Shown here piece after piece: positions 45,239 through 56,227 of a stretch of DNA of 64,000 bases. Source of the stretch: Diploptera punctata (taxonomy: Eukaryota; Arthropoda; Insecta; Blattodea; Blaberidae); contig JASPKZ010001235.1 in assembly GCA_030220185.1 (NCBI GenBank), positions 248,001 through 312,000 of the forward strand. The letters run 5' to 3'. Made by a program: the position numbers and the translations under genes. Position 1 is the stretch's first letter, and each line of letters starts with the position of its first letter. A model generated the notes under the pieces. It was not told the origin of the DNA, searched no databases, and saw nothing but the letters and a program-made list of their open reading frames with translations.

Positions 45239-45915
45239 CACATTCAGTACCGTAAACCAGTTAAGGCATTTAAAGAGACTATCGTGTAAGTGGCCGTTGG
45301 TCAGTTAACTCGCTTTAGAGCGGGCACGAATAAACGACGTTTATATTTGGCGCATAAATATTGTGTTGGCTTAGTATGTCTTGGAGATCATAGATGGCAT
45401 GTAAATGTACATTTTCTATTCCCGTTTGACACGTTTAACCTTGGTGAATCCCCTTTTATTTTTAAAACAAACAACACATGGAATTCGTTCACCCAAACTT
45501 GCTCCAATGCAGTCACATATGTTTTTCGTTATCGCGCTGTTGTTTGTGCGTGAGTGAAACCATGGCGAAAGAAAAATATCTCACTGAAGAAGAATTAGTG
45601 AATATTTTGTATAATGATGACTCAGGTGATGAACTGATTCCTGAATTAGAAGATTCACAAAGTGAAAGTGAAGATGAACTTCCACTTCCTGAAATTGATA
45701 CACCAATGCCATGTTATGTCAATCACCCAAGTTATTTCACCATCAAATACTACTAGGATATCTCCTTTATGTATGTACAAACTTTGAATTTTCTAGGACT
45801 AATAGTTTGTGAATAATGGTCCATTTTCTGAAGTGCCACAAAAAGGGTAGCTGGGGTATTTAAATGGCTGGCCTGTGGGTTTAAATGCCCTGCTCAGTGC
45901 CTGGTACTGAATGTG
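45239..45915. mobile_element. piggyBac-like nonautonomous element
   Basis: Ends CACATTCAGTACC and its complement; TTAA precedes the left end but not the right. An internal plus-strand frame from 45561 starts MAKEKYLTEEELVNILYNDD and is acidic (SQSESEDELPLPE), resembling the N-terminal part of piggyBac-type transposases, and stops at 45756. It is a deletion derivative. Confidence 0.55.
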
Positions 45916-46059
45916 ACACTCATAGATTCTGTTACTGGAAACTTTTTTTATGACCCTTATTGCAGATTTTGAATATTTGTGTGTTTTTTTATCCATGTAC
46001 AAAATTAAAATAACAATTAAAAAGTTTAATATTATTAGAAATTTTTTTAAGGGACCTGG

Positions 46060-46660
46060 ATGGATGGAAAGCCAGATACAATGATGAGATATTTGAATTG
46101 TATAAGGAACTGGATTTGGAGACACATGTAAGATGTCAAAGATTGAGATGGTTAGGACATATCACAAGGACGGAAACTACATGGAAAGTGAAGACTTTTC
46201 AACAACAATCCAGGTGGAACCAGATTAAGAGGAAGACTAAGAACAAGATGGTGGAATAGTGTACAAGGATATGTGAAAGGATTTAGAATAAAGAACTGGA
46301 GGTAGTTGACAATGAATAGAGAAGGATGGAAGAAAACCATAGAGGAGGTTAAGACCCACTTGGGCTCTAATACCAAATAAAAAGAAGAAGATATATCACC
46401 CCTTGTGAAATTAAAAAAAAAATGCAATGGGCTGGACACATTCAAAGAATGAATAAAGAATGCATACCTAAGAAAGTGATGACAGAGGAGATGTTTGGGA
46501 AGCGGTCAGTAGGAAAACCTAAGAAAAGATGAGTGGACTCAGTGAAGGAGGATTGTTATCAAATCCTGAACTGTAGACAGAGCGCATTGGATAGAGAAGA
46601 TTGGAGGTGTCGCATCAAGAAGGTCCGGGCTTGCTATGGGCTGTAGCACCATTAAAAAAA
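46060..46660 (+). mobile_element. LINE tail fragments
   Basis: The plus strand shows RLRWLGHITR-like reading near 46145 and a second WAGHIQRM-like reading near 46430, with stops. These are RTE-like LINE tails. Confidence 0.45.
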
Positions 46661-46814
46661 AAGACAAATTGTTTTACACCAAACAGCATCTCTAGCAATC
46701 CATGTTTCCATTTTTTCTGTCAGCCCAGTGGTCATCCATCATTTTTTCTATCTTCCAAAGACTGTCTTATATAGTATTTTCACAAAAGTCGTGGCCTTCG
46801 TCAGATGGTTCCAA

Positions 46815-47122
46815 GGGGGCATATCATAGCATAGTGGTTAAGGCACTGCGCTACAAGCCGGGAGGTTGAGGGTTCGAGTCCCGATGGGGTCAGGATTTTT
46901 AAACTGACCCAAACCCTCTGGCAGCACCATGGCCCTGGGGTCGACTCAGCCTCTAATGGAAATGAGTACCAGACACTTATTCTGGGGGTAAAGGCGGCCG
47001 TCACGCAGGGCTGACAACCCAGCTGACATCAAGTGCCGATTGTCTAGATAAAGTGGGAGCCTTAACCTCCCACTACCCCAAGGGCCTCTCGAGGCCTGTA
47101 GTGGGATCACTTTACTTTACTT
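46815..47122 (+). mobile_element. SINE A, tRNA-derived, copy 3
   Basis: Full length, with head ATAGTGGTTAAGGCACTGCG, B box GGTTCGAGTCC, and a TTTACTTTACTT tail. Confidence 0.72.
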
Positions 47123-47533
47123 AGATGGTTCCAATTCCCATATATTTACTGACCATCTCTCTTCCATCATTCTTCTTAAAGCTACGGGACTTGCACTGGT
47201 TCGAGTTCCCATGGAGAAGAAAAATTTTCAAGGAATTTCATACAATATGGGAAAGGTGCATACCCAAAATTGTAAGAATCTGGGTAGCTAGAGTTAGTAG
47301 TGTCTCCAGATTGTGAAAACTGGCTATAATGGCTGCGGATCTTGACATGTTGATCTCATGTCATCCGTATTCTGGCCAGATGATGTCCACATCTGTGATT
47401 AACACATGTTGATGAGAGATGCTAGACCAAGAGTTTTCTAGGTCTATCACACTATGGAGAGAGTTCTCCTGGTATTGGCAGAATTGTAACACACTTCTGA
47501 GATTGGAGTGCCTGATTAAATGAAGGGTGATAA
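47123..47533. other. Intron DNA with scrambled SINE B fragment
   Basis: Parts of SINE B (ACTTGCACTGGTTCGAGTTCC near 47188) are rearranged here. No gene is present. Confidence 0.4.
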
Positions 47534-47752
47534 GGCCGGTATTCAAGAACCAAACTTTCCATGAAGAGCGGTTCTCAGCCAGTCTCTCCGTGGTTAATTA
47601 TGTGGGCCGTGTAGAACCTACTCTAACTGGCTCACTCTATTCAACATCATGTGCTGACAACATATTTATTTAAAAGTAAGTTTCTGGGAACAATTGAAAG
47701 ATGAGAGCCTCAGCTTACGGAAGATGGAGAGCTTAGTTCTTGAATACCGACC
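47534..47752. mobile_element. PIF/Harbinger-like MITE
   Basis: Inverted ends GGCCGGTATTCAAGAACCAA and, at the right, the complement of GGTCGGTATTCAAGAACTAA, flanked by TAA on both sides (47531-47533 and 47753-47755). Three-base TWA duplications are typical of PIF/Harbinger. Confidence 0.65.
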
Positions 47753-47755
47753 TAA

Positions 47756-48556
47756 ATGTTATTGAAGCATCAGGAGAATTCTTAAATAAATTTAACCTAA
47801 ATTTCAGACCATTGACTACCATAGGAATAATTCCCTTTAAGAAAAAATGATTTGTGGTCTGAGCAACAAAAAAGAAACTTTTTTTTGTCTCAGAAAGAAA
47901 AATATGTGATTCTGATAGTATTTTTTCTCTTGAATTCAAATATGATATCGGTTTTTCTCCATCACGCAAGGTTTCCGAGAGACAGGAATTTATTAATTTC
48001 AAACACTGTAATATTTTCTACATTCATAACTACATAATATTCGAACATTCGGACTCACCTAGAAAGTAAGAAATTATGATTTTTCTGCTATATTTCGCCT
48101 GTGGAGCATCCCTCTTGATGGTCCAACAATAATTGGCCAGCATATTAGGATTCCATTTGCCTTGATATCTCTTTTCCATAGCTGAAATCTTCTGAGTTAG
48201 CTCATTTGGTTTTATTTTACAATGGACAAATGGACAAAAAAACGTTTATTAAAAAAATAATTATTTAAATCCATTAATTGAAATTGAAATAAAAAAACTA
48301 TGGGTGATGGAGAAATTCTGAATACATATCTGAAAACACGATAAAAAACTGCATTAAGTACAACTATTGGTACTCATGAGACAAAAATCATGTTGACCAG
48401 TGTAATCAAACCCAGTACCCTATATTCAGAAGTTCTGACCAAACACTATGAGGCTGGTCAGATTTTAATAAATAAAATTAATGAAAATAAATTAACTTAG
48501 AACCCCAATCAGAAATGCAAAGTTTATTAAATGTAAGATTGTAATATTGTACTTAC
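47756..48556. other. Intron DNA without recognised gene
   Basis: AT-rich sequence with short open frames lacking any domain signal. I see no element ends. Confidence 0.4.
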
Positions 48557-48850
48557 GTGGCATGCAGATAAGATCAGGGTTGCCTACAAAGAATGGATCA
48601 CAGACACATTTATTGGTGTTCTTGTCACAGGTGGCACCCACTCCGCACACAACTCCTTCACAGCGTTCTTTGCAGCGACCTCCAATACATACACTCGGTT
48701 CGACACAAGGATTGCTCGGTGAACATACATCTGGCACACACAGTCCACCAGGGAATGGATTCCCTATGAAACCCTCAACACAAGCACAAGTAGGGCCAAG
48801 TGATGTCGCCACACATTGAGCACCTTGTCCACAATACACACCTTCACAAA
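48557..48850 (-). CDS. dpy: Dumpy-like gene, exon 5
   Basis: Phase 1 to 1, 294 nt (98 codons), with acceptor ATTTCAG and donor GTAAGT. It encodes an EGF-like domain (CEGVYCGQGAQC to GNPFPGGLC), a linking module (VCSPSNPCVEPSVCIGGRC), and a second EGF (CEGVVCGVGATC to FVGNPDLIC). No frame damage is seen. Its first codon is completed by G from exon 4 (V) and its last base C joins CA of exon 6 (P). Confidence 0.83.
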
Positions 48851-48879
48851 CTGAAATATAAATTCATTTATTAAAGTTG

Positions 48880-49650
48880 GGAATTTTACAATATGAGGTT
48901 TTCAATTAATAAAAATCATGGAGAAATTAAATGTTTCTTACCTCTCCTCATATAAATTTTCTAAGTAGATCGCGATTTCGAGACTACAACTGTCTCATCT
49001 TCAGCACCTTTCTTGGTGACTGATGTTATGTCGATCGGAAGAAACTCTTCTTCTTCCCTCTGTTGGTGGTCCAATGAACCTCTGGATCAGGTCAAAATTT
49101 GCAGGAATTTCGAAGTTCATAAGTTTTCCTTTGTTTTTCTGAATGTGAATCTTTTCCCAAACCGTGAGTTCCTTTTGTTTGTCTATTTGTTTAATTAGAC
49201 TGGCTTTTGATTCAATTAAATGTTTTTCGGACCAAGCATGAGCAGCTACTGCTGACTTTTTCACTTCTCCATTTTTGATGAAAAAAGAACATCTTAGAAA
49301 CATAAAAAATGGAGAAGTGGAAAAGTCAGCAGTAGCTGCTCATGCTTGGTCCGAAAAACATTTAATTGAATCAAAAGCCAGTCTAATTAAACAAATAGAC
49401 AAACAAAAGGAACTCACGGTTTGGGAAAAGATCCACATTCAGAAAAACAAAGGAAATCTTATGAACTTCGAAATTCCCGCAAATTGACCTGATCCAGAGG
49501 TTCATTGGTCCACCTACAGAGGGAAAAAGAAGTGTTTCTTCCAATCGACATAACATCAGTCGCCAAGAAAGTTCTGAGGATGAGACAGTTATAGTCTCAA
49601 AATCGCGATCAACTTAGAAGATTTATATGAGGAGAGGTAAGAAACATTTA
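48880..49650. mobile_element. Palindromic Penelope-like element next to exon 5
   Basis: Arms ACCTCTCCTCATATAAATTT and its complement. Both arms read AVAAHAWSEKHLIESKASLI and MNFEIPAN, nearly identical in opposite orientation, meeting near 49275. The left arm has an intact ribozyme; the right arm has CAA for GAA. It begins about 30 bp from the exon 5 acceptor. Confidence 0.75.
48963..49010 (-). ncRNA. Hammerhead ribozyme motif
   Basis: On the minus strand: CTGAAGA, stem II GAGAC with GTCTC, GAA, stem III ATCGCGAT, C, TACTT. Stem I is weaker than at 32184, with wobble pairs. Confidence 0.74.
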
Positions 49651-49675
49651 ATTTCACCATACATTCATTTATTAA

Positions 49676-49982
49676 CCCATTGGCTTACATAGATGGCTAC
49701 CAACAGGCTGATCAACTGAAGCCCATTCTTACACAGACGGCTGTGAGCTGCACTGAGCAGCTGTAGCTTCTTCTTAGTGTTTTTTTAGTTTCGTCAATAG
49801 ATGGCATGACATATTATATACCATTGGAAAGCTGAGAGAATGATCTATTCAATGGTGTACAACATACTTGATTTCTCTTGATAGATCGCGAGTTATAAGC
49901 CATTGTTTTTCGGTTATCCTAATTTTCTTAAAATTAAATGGTAAATGGTAACTATGGAGGAAAATATTAATAAGGCAATGGG
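49676..49982. mobile_element. TTAA-flanked piggyBac-like MITE, second family
   Basis: Ends CCCATTGGCTTA and TAAGGCAATGGG, with TTAA at 49672-49675 and 49983-49986. About 307 bp without coding potential. Its right flank resumes the shared Penelope end sequence. Confidence 0.65.
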
Positions 49983-50054
49983 TTAATATTGGGAATTTTA
50001 CATTATGAGATTTTCAAATTAATAAAAATCATATTTGAAGAGAAAAATTATACG

Positions 50055-51441
50055 CTCAGACCGGGGCTCGAACCCAGGACCTTTGGCTTTCCAGGCCAAA
50101 ACTCTACCGACTGAACTACCCGAGCGAGTTCCAATCTAAACGCAAATTTTTCTCTTATACACATTGTTGTAAATTCCTGTGCACCAAATGCTGTGAAACC
50201 TTTGCTTCTATCTTGCAAATGGTGGCTTCTTTATTAAGAAGACATTTATTTGGGAATTTTACATTACGTTATAAAGCCAGTATGGCTTCTTTCAATGTTT
50301 TTATTATTTATTTCATAAATCTTAATGATGGATAAATCATATTTGAAGAGAAAAATTATACACTAAGACCTGGGCTCGAACCCAGGACCTTTGGCTTTCC
50401 GGGCCAATACTCTACCGACTGAGCTACCTGAGTGAGTTTCGATCTAAATGTAAATTTTTCTCTTATATACACTGTCAATTCCCGTGCACCAAATGCTATG
50501 AAACCTTTGCTTCTATCTTGCAAATGGCAGCTTCTTTATTAAGAAGACATTTATTTGGGAATTTTATATAACATTATAAAGCCAGTACGTCTTCTTTTGA
50601 TGTTTTTATTATTCATTTCATACATCTCAAAGATGGATAAATCATATTTGAAGAGAAAAATTATACGCTCAGACCTGGGCTCGAACCCAGGATCTTTGGC
50701 TTTCCAGGCCAATACTTTACCGACAGAGCTACCAGAGTGAGTTCCGACCTAAATGAAAATTTTTCTCTTATATACGCTGTCAATTCCTGTGCACCAAATG
50801 CTATGAAACCTTTGCTTCTATCCTTGCAAATGGCAGCTTGTTTATTAAGAAGACATTTATTTGAGAATTTTATATTATATTATATGGCCAGTATGACTTC
50901 TTTTGATGTTTTTATTATTCATTTCATACATCTCAATGATGGATAAATCATATTTGAAGAGAAAAATGATACGCTCAGACCGGGGCTTGAACCCAGGACC
51001 TTGGCTTCTCAGGTCAATACTCTACCGACTGAGCTACCAGAGTGAGTTCCGATCTAAATGCAAATTTTTCTCTTATATATGCATTATATAATTCCCGTGC
51101 ACCAAATGCTATGAAAACTTTACTTCTATCTTTGCAAATGGCAGCTTCTTTATTAAAAAAACATTTATTTGGGAATTTTTTCATCATCATCCAGGGATTA
51201 AGCCTGTTGGCTCGTACCGGTTTCATGAAAGCTAGAATTGTTAAAACTGTTCAGACCAGGGAATTTTATATTACATTATAAAGCCAGTATGGCTTCTTTC
51301 GATATTTTTATTATTCATTTCATACATCTAAATGATGGATAAATCGTATTTGAAGAGAAAAATTATACGCTCAGATCGGGGCTCGAACCCAGGACCTTTA
51401 GCTTTCTAGGCCAATACTCTACTGACTGAGCTACCTGAGCA
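50055..51441 (-). repeat. Tandem array of five tRNA-like units, about 305 bp each
   Basis: tRNA-like sequences occur on the minus strand at about 50055, 50359, 50667, 50973 and 51371. Each is followed by the same body (CAAATGGCAGCTTC, TTAAGAAGACATTTATTTGG, ATGGATAAATCATATTTGAAG). Spacing is 304-308 bp, except the last, which contains an insertion of about 75 bp near 51181-51255. A and B boxes are conserved. The same unit is dispersed elsewhere singly. Confidence 0.72.
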
Positions 51442-51467
51442 AGTTCCAATCTAAATGCAAAATAAAA

Positions 51468-51541
51468 ATAAATTTGAATCATGACTATTGGTGAAATTGT
51501 AAAATGGGCAATAGCAGCACACAGATTGTTAGAGAAATATA
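51468..51541 (+). pseudogene. Penelope-like fragment split by mariner, left part
   Basis: The plus strand reads IVKWAIAAHRLLEKY up to the TA target at 51540-51541. The reading resumes at 53122 with IEKEAKLLKYQS. Together they match AHAWFEKHLIEKEAKLLKQ of the 19029 copy. Confidence 0.7.
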
Positions 51542-51704
51542 CGAGGGTCATACTGAAAGTCATGAGCAATCCATTGTTAAAATTCAAATTTCAACAATGT
51601 AACAAAAACAACTGCAGGATCGTAATCTACAGACTTTATACCACAACATTGCCGTTTTGTGGCATCATAGCTTCTATCATGTGACCACATGCAGTGTTTC
51701 CAAA

Positions 51705-53020
51705 ATGGCAGACATCAATGTTTCGTTTTGACAGCGCGCTGTCATTGAATTCCTTGTTAAAGAGGAACAATCTGCTGTTGACATTCACCAAAGACTTCAA
51801 TGTGCTTACGGAGATGCCTGCATAGGTGCCAGCAGTGTTAGGAGATGGGTGAAACATTTTAAAGATGAGAACACGAGTATCAAAGATGAGCCTCGTAGCG
51901 GTCGCCCACGCTCAGCCTCCACGGATTGCACAAGGAAAGAGTTGATGCTCAAAGTTAAAATTGGGAAACACATTATGAGGTTCTTAAATTAATAAATTAA
52001 TGAGTCATTTTAACATCTTACCTCATATTTCATGTTTTTCAAACACGGTAACTATAGTTTTCAAATGATCTTGTCATTAATTTTCAACCGGTAGTCATAA
52101 TGGCGGTTGAAAATGAATGACAAGATCATTTGAAAACTATAGTTACCGTGTTTGAAAAACATGAAATATGAGGTAAGATGTTAAAATGACTCATTAATTT
52201 ATTAAGAGTTGATGCGCTCATTAGAGATGACAGGCTTATCACAGTGAATGAAATCACTACAAAACTTGCAATAAGACACAGTGCAGTGCAAGAAACGATT
52301 CACAGCTTAGGTTACCAAAACGTTAGTGCCCGTTGGGTTCCACGTTTATTGAGTGAAGACCACAAACTTCAGAGAAGAACCATCACCCATAACTTTCTTC
52401 AGAGATTTCGAAATCAAGGTGATGTTTTTTTGACGAGTATTGTGACAGGTGACGAAAGCTGGTTTCATCGCTACGAGCCTGAAACAAAACGCCAGAGTAT
52501 GGAATGGCACCACTGGAATTCGCCATCAAAGAAAAAAGCAAAGACAGTGCAATCTGTTGGGAAAGTTATGGGCAGCGTCTTCTGGGATGCGCAAGGTTGC
52601 ATTCTGGTTGAATTTCTTGAACCTGGACAAACCATAAATGCTGCCCGCTATATCCAGACACTTGTGAAGCTCTGTTGTGCATTGCACGACAAACGCCCTG
52701 GAAGGAAGACCATTCTGCAACATGATAACGTGCATCCTCACACTGCTCGTGCCACTGTGGAGAAGATCAGGACATTTGGGTGGGAAACTCTTCCACATCC
52801 TCCCTATAGTCCCGATTTGGCACCCTCCAACTACCATCTTTTCGGTTCTGTGAAGGAGCAGATGAGAGGCCAACGCTACGAGACACTGGAGGATATTCGG
52901 AAAGTAGTGCGTCAGTGTCTTCGAGCAGCTGGAACGGACTTCTCTCATAAGGGAATTTTCAAGCTTGTAGAACGCTGGACAAAGTGTGTGCAAAGAAATG
53001 GAGACTATGTTGAAAAGTAG
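51705..53020 (+). pseudogene. Mariner transposase, inactivated
   Basis: From the ATG at 51705, the N-terminal helix-turn-helix part reads RAVIEFLVKEE and GASSVRRWVKHF after a TGA at 51729-51731. A frameshift near 51933 and a 255-bp insertion follow. The catalytic part is open from 52214: GDESW (first Asp), LQHDN (second Asp), and PDLAPSN where the DD34D family has the third Asp. That residue is Asn at the 34-residue spacing, so catalysis is lost even without the other lesions. Confidence 0.85.
51949..52203. mobile_element. Palindromic element inserted in mariner, 12-base target duplication
   Basis: Flanked by AAGAGTTGATGC at 51937-51948 and 52204-52215. Arms ACCTCATATTTCATGTTT and its complement. 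The stem III-like palindrome AACTATAGTT and GAA are present, but the CTGANGA box is not recognisable. Insertion is younger than the mariner. Confidence 0.8.
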
Positions 53021-53185
53021 CACAAAGGTCTGTAGATTAACATGGTGTACTTGGTTTGTCTAAAATAAATATTATGATTGTTTAAAAAAAATGTTGATCA
53101 TGACTTTCAGTATGACCCTTGTAATTGAAAAAGAAGCAAAACTTTTGAAATATCAATCTAGTGTTGTCTGTGTACACATTCTTAC

Positions 53186-53390
53186 CTGCTACACATTCAC
53201 CATTAGGTCCTTCTTTATAACCAACAGTACAGCGACACCATGCAGCATGATTCTGAGGTTCACAATATGCATTCGCTCCACAAGGTAGTTTACTGCAAGG
53301 ATTAATGCAGGATCTTTCAACACAAGCCAAACTGATTAGCACATTGTTCATTTGATGAGCATTCACCTTTCGGAGATACTGAACCAATAC
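53186..53390 (-). CDS. dpy: Dumpy-like gene, exon 4, with one-base frameshift
   Basis: Acceptor TTTTCAG and donor GTAAGA bound a 205-nt exon, one base more than a multiple of three, although its neighbours require phase 1 to 1. The first part reads GECSSNEQCANQ in the frame set by exon 3. The rest reads LACVERSCINPC followed by a full EGF (CSKLPCGANAYC to GYKEGPNGEC) in another frame. The frames would join if one A (T on the coding strand) of the run at 53329-53331 were absent. As written, the upstream frame hits TGA soon after. This could be a sequencing error or a real lesion. Confidence 0.72.
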
Positions 53391-53500
53391 CTGAAAATGA
53401 GAAAACATTATATAAATATTAACTGATAAGGATTGCAAAGGATAAAGTAGTGTTTAATATTTGAAGGAAGTAACACTATGAGGTTTATTTTAATTCTTAA

Positions 53501-54427
53501 CCCTTAGATTGGCAAACTATTAATTTCTCGAGTCAGTTATGGCAGACCACAGCGAAAATGAAATTGTGCATAACTGTTATTATCTTAATATATAAAAATT
53601 TCATGTCACGTTGTTTGTCCGCGAAAAAAATCCTAAACTACTGAACTGACTTTAATAAAATTTTGTACACTGTGTGCAGTTTGATCCAACTTGAGACTTA
53701 GGGTAGTTTATAACTAAATTTATAGTCGTATTATTTTTTTATTGCAAATTATTTATTATTTAACAAAGAGTTATAATTATCTATGAGTTCCAAACGATTC
53801 TAACAGATGGCGGTGTAAGGTAATTTGGTAAGGTAATTGGTTTATTATTTAACAACGAGAGATCCAGATGGCTGTGCTTTTTATTGCAACCGCAAATTTC
53901 AATTGAATTACAAATATTGATTATTTCATAATTTAAGTGTGTTCAGTGTTTATTTTATTTTCAGTATTATTTATTTCGTAAGTATTAATTTTAAGTAATC
54001 TGCCTGAAAGACAACAACTTAATTTAAATTTTTAACGTAGTATTTGAGAATAAAGTACTTAGGAAAATTTTTGGACCTAAGAGAAATGAACAGACAGGTG
54101 AATGGAGAAGACTACATAACAATGAAGTACATGGTCTTTATAGGAAGCCAGATATAATAAGAACAGTTAAGTCTCGTAGACTGCGATGGGCAGGACATGT
54201 TGCACGTATGGGGAATGAAAGACTTGCATGGAAGCTTCTTGTAGGAAAGCCAGAGGGTAAACGCCCAGTTGGTAGAGACCAAGAATGAGGTGGGAGAATA
54301 ACATTAACTATGATTTGAGGGAAGTAGATTATACAGGGAATGATTGGAAATCATTAGCTCAGGATAGGGATGTATGGAGAGCTTATGTCCACATGGCCAT
54401 GAACCTACAGGTTCGATAGTGCCAGTG

Positions 54428-54471
<44 letters not shown>

Positions 54472-54636
54472 CCTTAGCCACCGCAACGCGTGGCCGGGAC
54501 TTCTAGTTAGGTATATAATGTAATTTGACACACATTTAAGTAATTCCTTTTAGTCCATTTTCTTTTGTTTTATTGAAAATATTTTTAAAAATAAACCAAA
54601 TGTTGTATTGTATAGGATATATTGCCAATTTAAGGG
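53501..54636. mobile_element. piggyBac-like element containing RTE and other repeats
   Basis: Ends CCCTTAGATTGGCAA and TTGCCAATTTAAGGG, flanked by TTAA at 53497-53500 and 54637-54640. The interior is filled by other repeats, including the RTE tail at 54040-54475. Confidence 0.65.
54040..54475 (+). mobile_element. RTE LINE 3' end with GTAA tail
   Basis: The plus-strand copy of the 1-2292 family begins at VFENKVLRKIFG and ends in about ten GTAA repeats. It shows the intact CGA codon at the position of the stop in the first copy. A one-base insertion breaks the frame in the GRPRMRW region. Confidence 0.75.
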
Positions 54637-54774
54637 TTAACTCATAATAAATAAAGTAGCGTATTCATAATTGATATTTTAACTACCTGATGAAATTTTC
54701 TAACAGAATTTATTTTAGTTGAGGATGACTGATTAATCAGGTACTAATTTTTATATTTTTAATATTTTATGGAT

Positions 54775-55150
54775 ATGGAGCAGAAACTAGGGCTGATACA
54801 ACAAAAACTAAACAAATAATAAGCACATGTGAAATGAAAATCTTAAGAATATCCAGGGGAAAACATTATTTGATAAAATAGACAACACAGAAATTAGGGA
54901 CAAATGTCAAATTCAAGACATAACCAAATTTATTATAGGTAGACGAAAATATTGGAAAGGTCAAGAATGGAAGACAACCGTCTTGCAAAAAACAGCTAAC
55001 GAAGATAGACCAATGGACGGGAGAAGAACAAGAGGAAGACCAGCCAAGAGATGGATAGACAATGAATGCACATCCAATACGTCTTCCTCCAAGGAGTAAA
55101 TTTGGAAATAAACAGGATGAAAATCCTACAAATTATGTGTAAAAAAGAAG
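54775..55150 (+). repeat. LINE tail remnant
   Basis: A degraded plus-strand reading ending in RPAKRWIDN (about 55030-55065) and a GAAGAAG tail. Stops are frequent. Confidence 0.4.
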
Positions 55151-55572
55151 AAGAATATTTTATGGCTTAAAAGTATCCCAATTTTTTTTTACTGTTATTA
55201 ACAACATTTGAAATTTGTTCCTTGCACTTTTAAGTTACAGTTTATAGATGTGTTGATTTCAAAATATTTTCTTTATTTCATACTGCTCACTCGAATGAAA
55301 TACAATCATAAAAATTGCTATTGTTGATAACATGCCCAAGCCATTTTGTTCTAGTTCAATCACTACAAATTTGGCCAGATATAAATAGCATTTTTAAAAA
55401 TTTTTCTTTAGTTTCATCTTTGCTTGAGTGACAAACTTCATAAAATGTTATTTTATTGTAGCATTAGTTTTAATTTACTGATGAAATGGAGAAATGAATA
55501 TTGCATGTGAAACTTTATTCTAACAGACACTAATTTTAAACTGTAATATCATATCTGAAGAGAAAAATTATA

Positions 55573-55647
55573 CACTCAGACTGCAACTTGAACCCAGGAC
55601 CTTTGGTTTTCTAGACCAATGCTCTACCAACTGAGCTATCTGGGCAT
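55573..55647 (-). repeat. tRNA-like repeat, single copy of array unit
   Basis: Minus-strand tRNA-like sequence with the body of the tandem array unit to 55820. Anticodon arm TTGGTCTAGAAAACCAA; T arm degraded. Confidence 0.5.
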
Positions 55648-55999
55648 GTTCCAATCTAAATGCAAATTATTCTCTTATATGTGTTGTCAATTCCTATGCA
55701 CCAGATGCAATGAAACCTTTGATTCTATCTTTGCAAATGGCGGCTTCTTTATTAAGAGGACATTTATTTGGGAATTTTTATGTTACATTATGAAGCCAGT
55801 ATGGTTTCTTTCAATGTTCAACTGTTATATATTGGTAGTCGATGAAAAAAAGATAGTATATTTTCGTAATTAAGTCTATAAATTAACTGGAGAAAATGAT
55901 CCCACCTCTTTTTTCATTCCACCTCAAACACTGAGAGTAACATATACAGAGTTGCAAAAAGAAAGCATACATTTGAAAAAAGTTTAAAGAAATACTTAC

Positions 56000-56227
56000 A
56001 TCCTGCTCTGTAAGGGTCTCCAGTCATTCCTCGAGCACACACACATTTGTAGCCTCCTTTCTCATTGAGACAATGTGCTCCATATGCACATGGGTTGTCA
56101 ATACACTCATCAATATCCACACATCCGAGTAGTGGGTCTCCTTTGTAGCCGGTCTGACACATACACTTAGGAGGGTCACTGGGCGTACATTTTGCATTAA
56201 TTCCACATGGGAATCTCTCACAGGGAC
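56000..56227 (-). CDS. dpy: Dumpy-like gene, exon 3 (EGF plus cbEGF)
   Basis: Phase 1 to phase 1, 228 nt, with acceptor GTTACAG and donor GTAAGT. It encodes one plain EGF-like domain (PCERFPCGINAKC to GYKGDPLLGC) and one calcium-binding EGF starting DIDEC and ending GMTGDPYRAG. The cysteine that closes the second EGF is created across the junction (T plus GT of exon 4). The GxxGDP motif near the end of each EGF is typical of dumpy-class repeats. Confidence 0.83.

Larger units (their letters stand above)
51542..53121 (+). mobile_element. Mariner transposon with TA target and inverted ends
   Basis: Inverted ends AGGGTCATACTGAAAGTCAT at the left and its complement at the right, flanked by TA at 51540-51541 and 53122-53123. 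The element sits inside a Penelope-like fragment and has itself received a palindromic element at 51949-52203. Confidence 0.85.

Noticed and set aside
52077..52160. Intact hammerhead in the palindrome inside mariner
   Set aside because: GAA and a palindromic stem III are present, but the CTGANGA box cannot be found, so I did not call a ribozyme.
52526..53023. 165-codon minus-strand frame over the mariner
   Set aside because: Antisense of the transposase frame; the plus frame carries the catalytic motifs.
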